From assembly GCA_043736395.1 (NCBI GenBank), contig JAYTCQ010000323.1, positions 1 to 46,974 on the forward strand: 46,974 bases of DNA. Reading direction: 5' to 3'. The stretch's first letter is position 1. Every line of letters begins with the position of its first letter. The notes beneath the pieces are model-generated. The model did not search any database, had not been told where the DNA came from, and saw only the letters and a program-made list of their open reading frames with translations. This DNA comes from JAFDVL01 sp043736395 (GTDB lineage Bacteria > Acidobacteriota > Blastocatellia > RBC074). Shown in pieces: positions 1 through 8,369 of the stretch. Made by a program: the position numbers and the translations under genes.

Positions 1-1000
1 GGATGTAAAACGGAATGGTGTTATTCCAATCAACAAGTTCTGCAGCAAATTTGCGTCCGGCAGAATTTACTGCTATCCATTGCATCAGCGTTGTTTTGCC
101 AAAACCAGCATTGCCACGCACTAATAGCCTACGCGAAGTTGCCAGCACACGATCAACAGGCAGTACAACTCTTGCTTCATCCTCATCGTCCGCATTCTCG
201 CCGTTTTCTATTTCAGAAACTTCATTGATTGACCTTGCAGAAAATGCACTCTGTGTCAGCTTTTGCTCAACCGATAAAGTCACATAAGCAACACTGAGCT
301 TATGACGTTTGCTAGCTTTGGAAACATCTACACCAAAGAGTTGCAATTCATCTAAGCGACGAATTACCGAAAGCAAATAATCCTCTTCAAATTTTGCTGC
401 GACGACCTCTACATTTACTTGCCGACTTTGCTCACGAATGCGGCGCACTTCTTCCAGAATTTTCGTAGTGATATTGATCAGATGTGTTTCACGCTTAAGA
501 ATTTCGGCAAAGGTACGCTCGTTAAAAGATGGCAATTGTGTAGCAATATCAATAATCGAACGGCTGGTCTCAGAAATCGCGCGATTGAAAAATTCGCGTT
601 CCGGTTCTGAAAAATCCCGCACAGCCTTAGGCTGAAATTGGAGCAAGTGTGAGGTCAAAGCTGCTGGTTCTAGATTGCGTGCCGTCAGAATTTCAGGCGT
701 TAAATCCGCATTTTCTAATGTGTCGGTTAAAGTGCTGACCAATTCTTCTTTTCGCTCATCCGAAAAATTGACTTGCTCGGATTCAAAAAGGGGTAGCAAA
801 TTTTCTGCAACCTTTTCACCGATTGCTTCAAATTGGCGTTTACCATTTTGCTGAGCTAATACGTCTTCAGTTTTCTTCTTGAGAAAATCAACAATGTCAC
901 GAGGCATTTCTTCTGCCCACGTATTTTTCAACCAAAATTTTAGAATTGATTTGGCAACGGCTGGACCTAACAACAACATTAACGAAGTGATTACTGGCAT
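1..1000 (-). CDS. NACHT-family NTPase, 5' part only (runs off left edge)
   Basis: I read this by reverse-complementing the left end: 333 codons are open from the ATG at 1000 to base 1, so the 3' part is missing. A good ribosome site (AGAGG, 7 bases upstream) supports the start. Residues 1-290 are mostly helical and charged with a short hydrophobic start. Residues about 228-243 (SKRHKLSVAYVTLSV) resemble the segment that often precedes NACHT domains. A Walker A motif, GNAGFGKT, lies at residues 296-303, followed by LMQWIA. NACHT proteins are STAND NTPases that oligomerise on sensing a ligand, and many bacterial ones are antiphage sensors. The effector or sensor parts would lie outside the window. 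I do not recognise the N-terminal 220 residues as a named effector. An AAA or NB-ARC NTPase is the alternative; the glycine-phenylalanine P-loop favours NACHT. A defence role is inference only. Confidence 0.8.
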   Translation of the reverse strand, partial: MPVITSLMLLLGPAVAKSILKFWLKNTWAEEMPRDIVDFLKKKTEDVLAQQNGKRQFEAIGEKVAENLLPLFESEQVNFSDERKEELVSTLTDTLENADLTPEILTARNLEPAALTSHLLQFQPKAVRDFSEPEREFFNRAISETSRSIIDIATQLPSFNERTFAEILKRETHLINITTKILEEVRRIREQSRQVNVEVVAAKFEEDYLLSVIRRLDELQLFGVDVSKASKRHKLSVAYVTLSVEQKLTQSAFSARSINEVSEIENGENADDEDEARVVLPVDRVLATSRRLLVRGNAGFGKTTLMQWIAVNSAGRKFAAELVDWNNTIPFYI

Positions 1001-1312
1001 TAAAATACCTCTGAAAAGCTAAAAATTGCTGACGACAACTTATTCTGCCTTTTCCCTCTTAACCTGTACAGCTTTTTAGTCTCGCTATGCCATTAATAGT
1101 ATGGATATGTTTGGCTACCACATCATCAATAATTTTATAACATCAGTCGTGCAAAATTGGTTCAAATCACTGCGACAACTGTACAATGATTCTTTTTGGT
1201 CATATCGTTTTACACAAAACAACGCGCCTTCAATGTCACGGTGGCGGAATGAAGGCGCAAACAATATTTCGAGCGAATATACGACAGTAGCGCGACCAGA
1301 AGGAAGAACTCT
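1001..1312. other. Intergenic region between divergent genes
   Basis: This 312-base AT-rich gap separates the minus-strand NACHT gene from the plus-strand molybdenum hydroxylase operon and must hold promoters for both. I see no convincing -35/-10 pair, terminator or repeat. A 71-codon open frame at 1101-1316 has no ribosome site and no recognisable product. The ribosome site for the next gene, AAGGA, ends about 8 bases before its ATG. Confidence 0.6.
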
Positions 1313-1780
1313 ATGAAAACCATCGAATTACAAATCAATGGAACCCGTCAGCGCGTTGACACGGCAACAGATCGTACGCTGCTGAGTGTGCTGCGCGACG
1401 ATCTGGATTTGACCGGGACGAAATACGGCTGCGGCGAAGGACAGTGCGGCGCTTGCACTGTGCTGATTGACGGACAGGCGACACGTTCATGTTTGACGCA
1501 GGTTGACAACGTCGCGGGCAAGCAAATTACTACCATCGAAGGCTTGGCGCGTAACGGAAAGCTGCATCCATTGCAGGAAGCTTTTCTCGCCGTAGACGCG
1601 ATGCAATGCGGGTACTGCATTCCAGGCATGCTGATGAACGGCGCGGGGCTGCTGAAAAAAAATGCGCATCCGACCGAAGCCGAAATTACGCACGCGATGG
1701 AAGGCAACATCTGTCGTTGCGGCAGTCATCCACGCATTCTTGAAGCCATTCGCCGCGCGGCTCAGGGAGGTGAGAAATGA
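1313..1780 (+). CDS. (2Fe-2S)-binding small subunit of a xanthine dehydrogenase-family molybdenum hydroxylase
   Basis: This 155-residue protein is a small subunit of the isoquinoline 1-oxidoreductase/aldehyde oxidoreductase type. It passes electrons from the molybdenum subunit through two [2Fe-2S] clusters. The first (plant ferredoxin-like) cluster is bound by C40, C45, C48 and C60 (YGCGEGQCGACTV). The second is bound by C99, C102, C134 and C136 (CGYC and NICRCG). Length and both cysteine sets are standard for the family. AAGGA lies 8 bases before the ATG. The stop overlaps the start of the large subunit by four bases (ATGA), so the two are translationally coupled. No FAD subunit is encoded nearby, which fits the two-subunit periplasmic class that delivers electrons to a cytochrome or other external acceptor. 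The substrate cannot be told from sequence. Confidence 0.93.
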   Translation: MKTIELQINGTRQRVDTATDRTLLSVLRDDLDLTGTKYGCGEGQCGACTVLIDGQATRSCLTQVDNVAGKQITTIEGLARNGKLHPLQEAFLAVDAMQCGYCIPGMLMNGAGLLKKNAHPTEAEITHAMEGNICRCGSHPRILEAIRRAAQGGEK

Positions 1781-3954
1781 ACAATTCATTTGATGAAATT
1801 TTCGAGCTTGAACCTGAACGTTATGAATTGTCAGCCGCGCCAACGTATCGCTTTGAAATGGCGCGCCGCGATTTTTTTAAGGCGCTGGGCTTTGGGCTTT
1901 TAATTGTGATGGCTTTGGATGAAGCCGAAGCGCAGCAGGAATCAGGCGGCGCTCGTCGTAGCGGTGGTAATGCCGCGCCACAGGATATTGGCGCGTGGTT
2001 ACACGTTGGCGAAAACGGCGTCATCACGGTTTATACCGGCAAGGTCGAAGTCGGTCAGGGCATCCGCACTTCGCTGGCGCAGGTCGTAGCGGAAGAGTTG
2101 CGCGTACCTATCAGCGCAGTCACGATGGTGATGGGCGATACCGATTTGACGCCTTATGACGCGGGTACATTTGGCAGCAACACTACGCCGCAGATGAGTC
2201 CGCGACTGCGTCGTGCTGCCGCCGCTGCGCGTGAGGCGTTGATTGATATGGCGGCGGAACAGTTCAAAGCCGAACGCGCTACATTGCTGGCAGAAAATGG
2301 TCGCGTAACAAATCCGGCGACCAAACAATCCTCCAACTACGGTCAGTTGACGAAAGGGCAGAAGCTCACAAAAGTGATGAGTGACAACACGCAACTGACA
2401 CCACCAGAAAAATGGCGTGTGGCAGGCAAGCCAATTCATCGCGTTAACGGACTCGATATTGTCACGGGGAAACATCAATACACTTCGGACATCAAACGCC
2501 CGAATATGTTAACGGGCAAAGTGCTGCGACCTGCGGCGAACGGGGCGACGCTGGCTTCGTTTGATGCAAAAGCAGCGGAAAAATTGCCAGGCGTGACGGT
2601 CGTGCGCGATGGCGATTTTGTGGGTGTGACTGCTCCCGATACGCAACAGGCTACGAAGGCACTCGCGGCTCTTCGCGCGGAATGGAAGACTACACCGCAA
2701 CCATCGGCATCGGAAATTTTTGATTACTTCAAACGACAACCTGCGCAATCGCAGGGCGGCAATGCAGGTGCAAATGCGCGTGGATCAATTGCCGAAGGGA
2801 TGGCGGCAGCACAACAAAAATTGACGGGGCGTTATGAGGTAGCCTACATCGCGCACGCGCCGCTCGAACCGCGCGCTGCGATTGCCGAGTGGCAGGACGG
2901 CAAGTTGACTGTCTGGACGGGTACGCAACGACCATTCGGTGTGCGCAGTGAACTCGCCGCTGCATTTCGCATTCCTGAAGATCGTGTACGCGTAATCATG
3001 CCCGACACCGGATCAGGTTATGGCGGCAAGCATACAGGCGAAGCGGCGATTGAGGCGGCGCGGTTGGCAAAGGCCGCAGGCAAACCCGTGCGTCTGGTCT
3101 GGACACGCGAAGAAGAATTTACCTGGGCCTATTTTCGCCCTGCCGGATTGATTGAAATCAACAGTGGCGTTGATGCGGATGGTCGCGTGACGGCGTGGGA
3201 ATTTCACAACTACAATTCCGGTACGGCGGGTATTCGCGGCGTGTATGAAGTGGCGCATCAAAAAGTCGAATTTCACAACACAGGTTCGCCATTGCGGCAG
3301 GGTTCATATCGCGCGTTGGCTTCGACCGCAAATCATTTTGCGCGTGAAGTTCACATGGATGAATTGGCTGCAAGCTTGAAAATGGATCCGCTGGAATTTC
3401 GTCTGAAAAATTTGAAAGACGAACGCATGCGAAACACGCTGAATGCGGCGGCAAAAGCGTTTGGCTGGGGCACAACTAAAGCGGCTGAAGATCACGGATT
3501 CGGCATCGCGGGTGGATTCGAAAAATCCGGTTATGTTGCCAATTGTGTAGAGGTCGCGGTGAATCGCGCCAGTGGCAAAGTCCGCCTCGTGCGCGTCGTG
3601 ACGGCGTTTGAATGCGGCGCGATTATCAATCCCGATGGGTTGAAACATCAGGTCGAAGGATCAATCATTCAGGGCATTGGCGGCGCTCTGTTTGAAGCCA
3701 TTGATTTCGCGGACGGGAAAATCCTGAACCCGCGTTTTTCGAAGTATCGTGTGCCGCGTTTCAGCGATCTGCCGAAGCTGGAAACAGTGTTGCTGGATCG
3801 GCGCGATTTGCCGTCAGTAGGCGCGGGCGAATGCCCGATAGTCGCGCTGGCTCCCGCCGTGAGTGGAGCAATTTTTATGGCGACCGGACAGCGACTGCGT
3901 TCGTTGCCACTGGCTCCAAAGGGAGTAAAATTTAGAGAGGGGAAACAATCATGA
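1777..3954 (+). CDS. Molybdopterin-binding large subunit of a periplasmic aldehyde/N-heterocycle oxidoreductase
   Basis: This 725-residue catalytic subunit belongs to the xanthine dehydrogenase family, IorB-like. It would hydroxylate an aldehyde or N-heterocycle using a molybdenum cytosine dinucleotide cofactor. A twin-arginine export motif (RRDFFKALGFG, RR at 30-31) follows an N-terminal tail containing EPERYEL, typical of this family, so I keep the ATG at 1777 rather than the internal ATG at 1858. GGAGG lies 7 bases before that ATG. The glycine-rich cofactor segment reads GSGYGGKHTGEAA. The C-terminal GAGECPIVALAPAV carries the conserved catalytic glutamate of the GAGE motif. The gene overlaps its small subunit upstream and a secreted unknown protein downstream by four bases each. 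The small subunit is presumably co-exported with it. The family is clear; the substrate is unknown. Confidence 0.92.
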   Translation: MNNSFDEIFELEPERYELSAAPTYRFEMARRDFFKALGFGLLIVMALDEAEAQQESGGARRSGGNAAPQDIGAWLHVGENGVITVYTGKVEVGQGIRTSLAQVVAEELRVPISAVTMVMGDTDLTPYDAGTFGSNTTPQMSPRLRRAAAAAREALIDMAAEQFKAERATLLAENGRVTNPATKQSSNYGQLTKGQKLTKVMSDNTQLTPPEKWRVAGKPIHRVNGLDIVTGKHQYTSDIKRPNMLTGKVLRPAANGATLASFDAKAAEKLPGVTVVRDGDFVGVTAPDTQQATKALAALRAEWKTTPQPSASEIFDYFKRQPAQSQGGNAGANARGSIAEGMAAAQQKLTGRYEVAYIAHAPLEPRAAIAEWQDGKLTVWTGTQRPFGVRSELAAAFRIPEDRVRVIMPDTGSGYGGKHTGEAAIEAARLAKAAGKPVRLVWTREEEFTWAYFRPAGLIEINSGVDADGRVTAWEFHNYNSGTAGIRGVYEVAHQKVEFHNTGSPLRQGSYRALASTANHFAREVHMDELAASLKMDPLEFRLKNLKDERMRNTLNAAAKAFGWGTTKAAEDHGFGIAGGFEKSGYVANCVEVAVNRASGKVRLVRVVTAFECGAIINPDGLKHQVEGSIIQGIGGALFEAIDFADGKILNPRFSKYRVPRFSDLPKLETVLLDRRDLPSVGAGECPIVALAPAVSGAIFMATGQRLRSLPLAPKGVKFREGKQS

Positions 3955-5141
3955 AAAGACGATCAACGGTTCTGATGCTGGCGTTTTTGCTGCAAACAAT
4001 TTTTGCGTTTGCGGTTCTTGCTCAAACAACATCGGCGGTACTGCTCAAACATCCTGACAGTTTGTCGGCTACAGAATTTTCGCGCATCAGCCGTGATCTG
4101 TCAGAAGAGGGTGGATATTTTCGCTCGGATAATTTCACGTCCAATGAAACAGCCTATCTGACCGTAGTTGATAAGCTGCGGGAAATGGGCGCGACGGGTG
4201 GCGCTTATCTTGGCGTCGGACCAGAACAGAATTTCACGTACATCGCCAAAATTCGCCCACGCATCGCCTTTATCGTAGACATCCGCCGCCAGGCCGTCTT
4301 GCAACATCTGATTTACAAAGCAGCGTTTCATCTTTCGGCTGATCGTGTGCAGTTCATGGCACTGATGTTCAGCCGTCCGCTGCCCAAGGAAAAAGCGGTC
4401 GGGCATAATTCTCCGCTGAACGAGATTCTGGATTATTTCAGTCAGGCGGTGGCTGACGAACGCGCCTACGTTGCCAATCTTGCGTTGATTCGCAAAACGA
4501 TCAAAGAAGATTTTCAGTATCCGCTTTCTGAAAACGATCAGAAGGGCTTGGAGTATGTCTATAGCACTTTTCGCGATGATGGGTTGCAGCTTAGTTATCG
4601 CAGCGGCACCAATAATGGCAGCGGCGGATTCGGGGGCGGTGGGCGTGGTAATGGACAGTTTCCGGTGCTGAAAGATTTGATTGCGCAGACCGACCTCAAC
4701 AACAAGCCTGGTAATTTTTTAGCAAGCAATGAAAATTACGAATTTGTGCGCGGGATGCACCGGAAAAATTTAATCATCCCGGTGGTAGGCGATTTCGCGG
4801 GTAAAAAAGCACTGGCTGGTGTGGGCGACTATCTTCGCAAATATGGGCTGACGGTAACGGCGCAATACACCTCGAATGTTGAGCAATACCTTTTTGAAAA
4901 TGACGTATTCGCGGCATTCGTTGAGAATGTGCGGAAGCTGCCAATCACGGAAAAGAGCCTTTTTATCCGTTCGGCTTCGGGGCGAAATCAGTCGCATCCG
5001 GCGCGGTTACCAGGACATCGCGCGGCGACGTTGTTACAACTGACGACCGTATTCCTGAAAGATTTCGACGCAGGGATTTATCACAATCATACTGATCTGG
5101 TGACTACGCATTACATCGCACCAGACAAACCGAAGCCTTGA
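3951..5141 (+). CDS. Secreted protein of unknown function, third gene of the molybdenum hydroxylase operon
   Basis: This 396-residue protein has a clear signal peptide (residues 1-24, ending in VLAQ) and no domain I can name. Residues about 80-130 (GGAYLGVGPEQNF, then IRPRIAFIVDIRRQ) look like a Rossmann-type beta-alpha-beta with an acidic residue after the second strand. This is reminiscent of a class I methyltransferase core, but I see no clear SAM-binding glycine motif. A glycine-rich loop (GSGGFGGGGRGNG) occurs near residue 225. The start overlaps the upstream stop (ATGA), with GAGGGG 8 bases before it, so it is co-translated with the hydroxylase subunits. That suggests a function in the same periplasmic process, which is inference. 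It is followed by a long inverted repeat that may end the operon transcript. Confidence 0.75.
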   Translation: MKRRSTVLMLAFLLQTIFAFAVLAQTTSAVLLKHPDSLSATEFSRISRDLSEEGGYFRSDNFTSNETAYLTVVDKLREMGATGGAYLGVGPEQNFTYIAKIRPRIAFIVDIRRQAVLQHLIYKAAFHLSADRVQFMALMFSRPLPKEKAVGHNSPLNEILDYFSQAVADERAYVANLALIRKTIKEDFQYPLSENDQKGLEYVYSTFRDDGLQLSYRSGTNNGSGGFGGGGRGNGQFPVLKDLIAQTDLNNKPGNFLASNENYEFVRGMHRKNLIIPVVGDFAGKKALAGVGDYLRKYGLTVTAQYTSNVEQYLFENDVFAAFVENVRKLPITEKSLFIRSASGRNQSHPARLPGHRAATLLQLTTVFLKDFDAGIYHNHTDLVTTHYIAPDKPKP

Positions 5142-5148
5142 TTAAGCG

Positions 5149-5271
5149 GAGACGGAAAAAGAGTAGACAGTAGACGGGAGACAGTAGATTCCTTTTCAGA
5201 CCAACTGGCTCATCGCTATTTTTCCCACCTGTCTACCGCCTCCCGTCTACTGTCTACTCTTTTTCCGTCTC
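5149..5271. repeat. 32-bp perfect inverted repeat, GTAGACAG vocabulary
   Basis: Positions 5149-5180 and 5240-5271 are exact reverse complements over 32 bases, separated by 59 bases. The arms are built of repeated words (GTAGACAG, AGTAGAC, GGGAGACAG), and a partial repeat of the word continues inside the loop. The element fills the gap between the hydroxylase operon and the amidohydrolase gene. As RNA it would form a very stable hairpin and could end or protect the upstream transcript. It has no coding content and no T-run typical of an intrinsic terminator. Confidence 0.9.
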
Positions 5272-5318
5272 TTCCGTTATTTCCGTTTGTTCCGTCATCT
5301 CTTTTAAAGGACAACATT

Positions 5319-6494
5319 ATGAATTTCACTCGCCGGAAAATGTTAGCAGGGTTCACGGCCTCAATGTTTGCAGGCCTCAAATTCGCACATGCACAACAAC
5401 CGCAAACGAAACCGCAGCCGCTTGATCTGAAAGATTACGTGCCAAAAAGCATGTTGCACGTCAAAGAAACTGCTGTCCCCAAAGCGCGCTTCCCTGTCAT
5501 TGATATTCATACGCATCTGTCGTTCACCAATAATTCCGGTGCTGCGCCAAAGTCCGTAGCGCGTGTGAGTCCCGCTGAAATTTTGCCCGTGATGGATCGC
5601 AAAAATGTTCGCACGATGGTGAATTTAACGGGCGGCTATGGCCCGGCTTTGGAAGAAAGTTTACGCACGTGGCAACAACCAAACCCGAATCGCTTCATCG
5701 TTTTCACGGAGCCGTGGTTTAGTAAAATCGTCGAACCAAATTATTCGCAATTTCAGGGCGACCAAATTGAGCGCGCAAAAAAGCTAGGCGCCAAAGGCAT
5801 CAAAGTCTTAAAAACTTTGGGACTGTTTTTGCGCGAAAATGTGACGACGGGAAAACTCATCACCATTGATGATCGCCGCTTCGATACGATGTGGGAAGCC
5901 GCAGGAAAAGCCAAAATGCCGATTGCGATTCACACGTCTGATCCCGAAGCTTTTTTCCTGCCGATTGATCGCACCAACGAACGCTTTGAAGAATTGAATG
6001 CGCATCCAAGCTGGTCATTTCACGGACAGGATTTTCCGAGTAATCGCGAATTGCATGAAGCACGTTTGCGCGTGATTGCGCGGCATCCAAAAACACATTT
6101 CATTTTGTTGCATGTCGGCAATGCCGAAGATTTATCGTGGGTGTCTGAATGGCTTAATAAATACCCAAACACTTCAGTTGAAATCGGTGCGCGCATTGGA
6201 GAACTCGGACGACAGCCACGCGCAGCACGAAAATTTTTTGATAAATATCAGGACAGAATTTTGTTTGGTACAGATGCCGTCCCGCAAGGCATCGAAACGC
6301 CACAACAACTTTTCGGCGAGAAGTTATATGAAATTTATTTTCGCTTCCTCGAAACCGAAGACGAATATTTTGATTACGCTCCGTCAGAAGTTCCGCCGCA
6401 GGGACGCTGGCGCATTTCAGGATTGGGATTACCAGAAAATATTTTGCGCAAGGTCTATCACCAAAATGCCGAGCGCATTTTAGGGATCAGATAA
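5319..6494 (+). CDS. Exported amidohydrolase-family (metal-dependent TIM-barrel) hydrolase
   Basis: This 391-residue protein starts with a Tat-like signal (MNFTRRKMLAGFTASMFAG, cleavage after AHA). The mature part has the metal-binding HxH of the amidohydrolase superfamily at residues 64-66 (IDIHTHLSF), a second histidine region (IAIHTSDPEAF), LLHVGNAED, and a late FGTDAVP carrying the catalytic aspartate. It resembles the amidohydrolase-2 branch related to aminocarboxymuconate-semialdehyde decarboxylase. The substrate is unknown. A ribosome site, AAAGGA, lies 7 bases before the ATG. It follows the long inverted repeat and is probably transcribed separately from the hydroxylase operon. The periplasmic location matches the export signals of the genes upstream. 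Confidence 0.85.
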   Translation: MNFTRRKMLAGFTASMFAGLKFAHAQQPQTKPQPLDLKDYVPKSMLHVKETAVPKARFPVIDIHTHLSFTNNSGAAPKSVARVSPAEILPVMDRKNVRTMVNLTGGYGPALEESLRTWQQPNPNRFIVFTEPWFSKIVEPNYSQFQGDQIERAKKLGAKGIKVLKTLGLFLRENVTTGKLITIDDRRFDTMWEAAGKAKMPIAIHTSDPEAFFLPIDRTNERFEELNAHPSWSFHGQDFPSNRELHEARLRVIARHPKTHFILLHVGNAEDLSWVSEWLNKYPNTSVEIGARIGELGRQPRAARKFFDKYQDRILFGTDAVPQGIETPQQLFGEKLYEIYFRFLETEDEYFDYAPSEVPPQGRWRISGLGLPENILRKVYHQNAERILGIR

Positions 6495-6663
6495 ACGTAA
6501 ATAACGCCATTTCATTCTTGATTTGAGCGTTCGACAAAACTTTATTCCGTGTTACAATTTTTCTATCCAACCTCAATTAGGCTGCGACTACGGTAGTTTT
6601 TGTGGCTGCACCGAGAACAAAGAAAACCTAAACGCTTCATCGCAAAATTTGCGAGGAGGGATT

Positions 6664-6867
6664 ATGGATTGGACAATTATTGGTCTCAATTTTGTTTATG
6701 CCGTGCTAGGCGTGGTGTTGATGTATGTTTCCTACCGCGTCATTGATTGGTTAACACCGGATGTGAATTTTCCGTTAGAATTGAAAAACGGAAATATTGC
6801 TGTAGCGATTTTCATTGCGGCATTATTCCTGTCCATCGCCGTCATCATCGGAGGTGCACTCAATTGA
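6664..6867 (+). CDS. Small DUF350 membrane protein
   Basis: This 67-residue protein has two hydrophobic helices (residues about 3-25 and 43-65) around a conserved acidic linker (VIDWLTPDV, then ELKNGNIAVAI). That pattern is typical of one DUF350 unit. I choose the ATG at 6664 because it has a strong GAGGAGG site just upstream and the family N-terminus starts there; an in-frame extension back to 6523 has no such support. DUF350 proteins are often encoded beside membrane or stress genes, but their function is not established. The 3' end contains the ribosome site GGAGGT and overlaps the start of the lytic transglycosylase gene, so the two are coupled. Confidence 0.85.
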   Translation: MDWTIIGLNFVYAVLGVVLMYVSYRVIDWLTPDVNFPLELKNGNIAVAIFIAALFLSIAVIIGGALN

Positions 6868-7511
6868 AATCCTTCACAAAATTTTTGCTTATTACGGTGG
6901 CGATTTTTTCTGTCAGCAAGGCAATTCAGGCTCGCGTTGTCACAGATCGTCATGACGACACATTCCGAAAATATTCCAAACGATTTTTTGGCGTAGGCTT
7001 TGATTGGCGAATATTTAAAGCTCAGGGCATGGCGGAAAGCAATCTCAACTTGAACGCGAAAAGCTTTGTTGGCGCCCAGGGAATTATGCAATTGATGCCA
7101 ACTACGTTTCAGGAAATCCGCTCAAAGAATCCTGAGATAAAAACGATCAATCACCCCGAATGGAATATCGCGGCGGGGGTTTATTATGATCGGCAATTAT
7201 GGACGCAATGGCGGGAAGACGTAGATCAATTCGACCATAATCGTTTTATGTTGAGTAGCTACAACGCCGGACGTGGCACCTTAATGCGTGCGCAGGAGGT
7301 AGCGCGCACCAAAACGCTTGATCCGAAGTTGTGGCCCAGCATCCGCGCAGTCGCTCCCGAAGTCCCGCGCTGGCGGCATCAGGAAACGCTCGGCTATATT
7401 GAAAGAATCGAAGCTTTTCTTGAGCAAATGGACGATTCCGGTCGGATCGCGACGCGTAAATTAAACTGTGAAAATTGTCCTGATCAGACCGAATCACCAC
7501 CCAAAGAATAA
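6864..7511 (+). CDS. Lytic transglycosylase (SLT/GH23 domain), TTG start
   Basis: This is a 215-residue secreted murein-cleaving enzyme. The start is a TTG at 6864 that overlaps the DUF350 stop (TTGA), with GGAGGT ending 8 bases upstream. This start gives a proper signal peptide (KSFTKFLLITVAIFSVSKA) that a start at 6747 would bury. GH23 motifs are present: the catalytic glutamate E58 in GMAESNL, then GAQGIMQLMP, an AAGVYYDRQL helix, and LSSYNAGRG. The family cuts the beta-1,4 bond between MurNAc and GlcNAc, leaving an anhydro product. The arrangement of the active site is MltF/Slt-like. The gene ends three bases before the convergent end of the next gene, so the two transcripts may overlap. 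Confidence 0.9.
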   Translation: MKSFTKFLLITVAIFSVSKAIQARVVTDRHDDTFRKYSKRFFGVGFDWRIFKAQGMAESNLNLNAKSFVGAQGIMQLMPTTFQEIRSKNPEIKTINHPEWNIAAGVYYDRQLWTQWREDVDQFDHNRFMLSSYNAGRGTLMRAQEVARTKTLDPKLWPSIRAVAPEVPRWRHQETLGYIERIEAFLEQMDDSGRIATRKLNCENCPDQTESPPKE

Positions 7512-7514
7512 CGA

Positions 7515-8369
7515 TCAATACAAAATCTCTTTTTCACCTTTCTGAGCAATCAGCTTTTCAAAATGGGTAATAATTTTGTCGCGGCGCGCCATAATGGCTT
7601 TGATTTCAGAATTATTCAGATATTTTCTGGTAGCGTTTTCCACCTGACTCCTTTCCAATTTGCGCAGACGTGCCAGCAAGTTGCGATCACATTTTATAAG
7701 GTCTTTTTCATTCTTAATCTCGCTATAGAGTCGGAAGGCGCGACTGAAATCAATCATGTAAAGATTCCAGTCTGGGTCAATCAATATGTTGGTCAAATTT
7801 CGATCTGTATCAAACACCAACTGTGTAAACACACGGATGCGGTGCATTTGAGCGTTCCAGCTTTCAGGATAGGGCGGGCTGATCTTTTTCTTCATGCGAT
7901 CCGCCTCATCCATTTGTACTTTCAGCCACCAGGTCAGCGAACCGGATTTTCCGTCTATCGTGCGTTCGACTGTTACGGGCATCATGTGCCCTAACCCAAT
8001 CAGGCAGGCCAGTTCATAGGCGGCAATATTATATTTATACGAATCACGAAAATTTATTTCCGCTCCCCCCGACGCGAATTCCATTTTTGTTTTGGATTCG
8101 TCAATCGTCTGAAACCCGGCATCGTGCGTCAGCACGCCATCTGACAAGGTCAGACGTGAGGGCGCAGTAATTCCCTTGCTGGTTTGTTTTTCCTTGATGA
8201 CCTTGGCGTTCAGTAGAAATTCTTTCATCTGCTCTACTGTCAGCTTAGGCGCTTCGGTGGGAGCCGCCGGTTGAGTTTGCCCGTAAACGACCGACATTTG
8301 AGCAGGGCAAGCAGCCAATAGGCAAAGGGAGATCAAGCAGATCAGTGCCGTAAACAAAAGACGGAACAT
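7515..8369 (-). CDS. Lipoprotein with a protein-kinase-like (HipA/FAM20-type) active site
   Basis: This 284-residue protein has an N-terminal lipobox (LLAAC, C21), so it should be anchored outside the cytoplasm. The C-terminal half contains VFDTDRNLTNILID (residues 185-198) followed by LYMIDFSRAFR (residues 203-213). D189-R-N-x-x-N194 resembles a kinase catalytic loop, and D207-F-S resembles the metal-binding DFG. An upstream AAYELACLIGLG helix fits the N-lobe of atypical kinases. I infer an atypical kinase of the PI3/4-kinase, HipA or FAM20C kind. A lipid-anchored location would be unusual because periplasm normally lacks ATP. The ribosome site AAGGAGG, four bases before the ATG, is the strongest in the window. 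It converges on the transglycosylase gene three bases away. A non-catalytic kinase-fold binding protein is the alternative. Confidence 0.65.
   Translation of the reverse strand: MFRLLFTALICLISLCLLAACPAQMSVVYGQTQPAAPTEAPKLTVEQMKEFLLNAKVIKEKQTSKGITAPSRLTLSDGVLTHDAGFQTIDESKTKMEFASGGAEINFRDSYKYNIAAYELACLIGLGHMMPVTVERTIDGKSGSLTWWLKVQMDEADRMKKKISPPYPESWNAQMHRIRVFTQLVFDTDRNLTNILIDPDWNLYMIDFSRAFRLYSEIKNEKDLIKCDRNLLARLRKLERSQVENATRKYLNNSEIKAIMARRDKIITHFEKLIAQKGEKEILY

Noticed and set aside
1101..1316. 71-codon plus-strand open frame before the molybdenum hydroxylase operon
   Set aside because: No ribosome site, no recognisable motif, and its stop overlaps the well-supported next gene start.
6523..6663. 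Upstream extension of the DUF350 gene
   Set aside because: The ATG at 6664 has GAGGAGG just before it and matches the family N-terminus; the extension is cysteine-rich and unlike the family.
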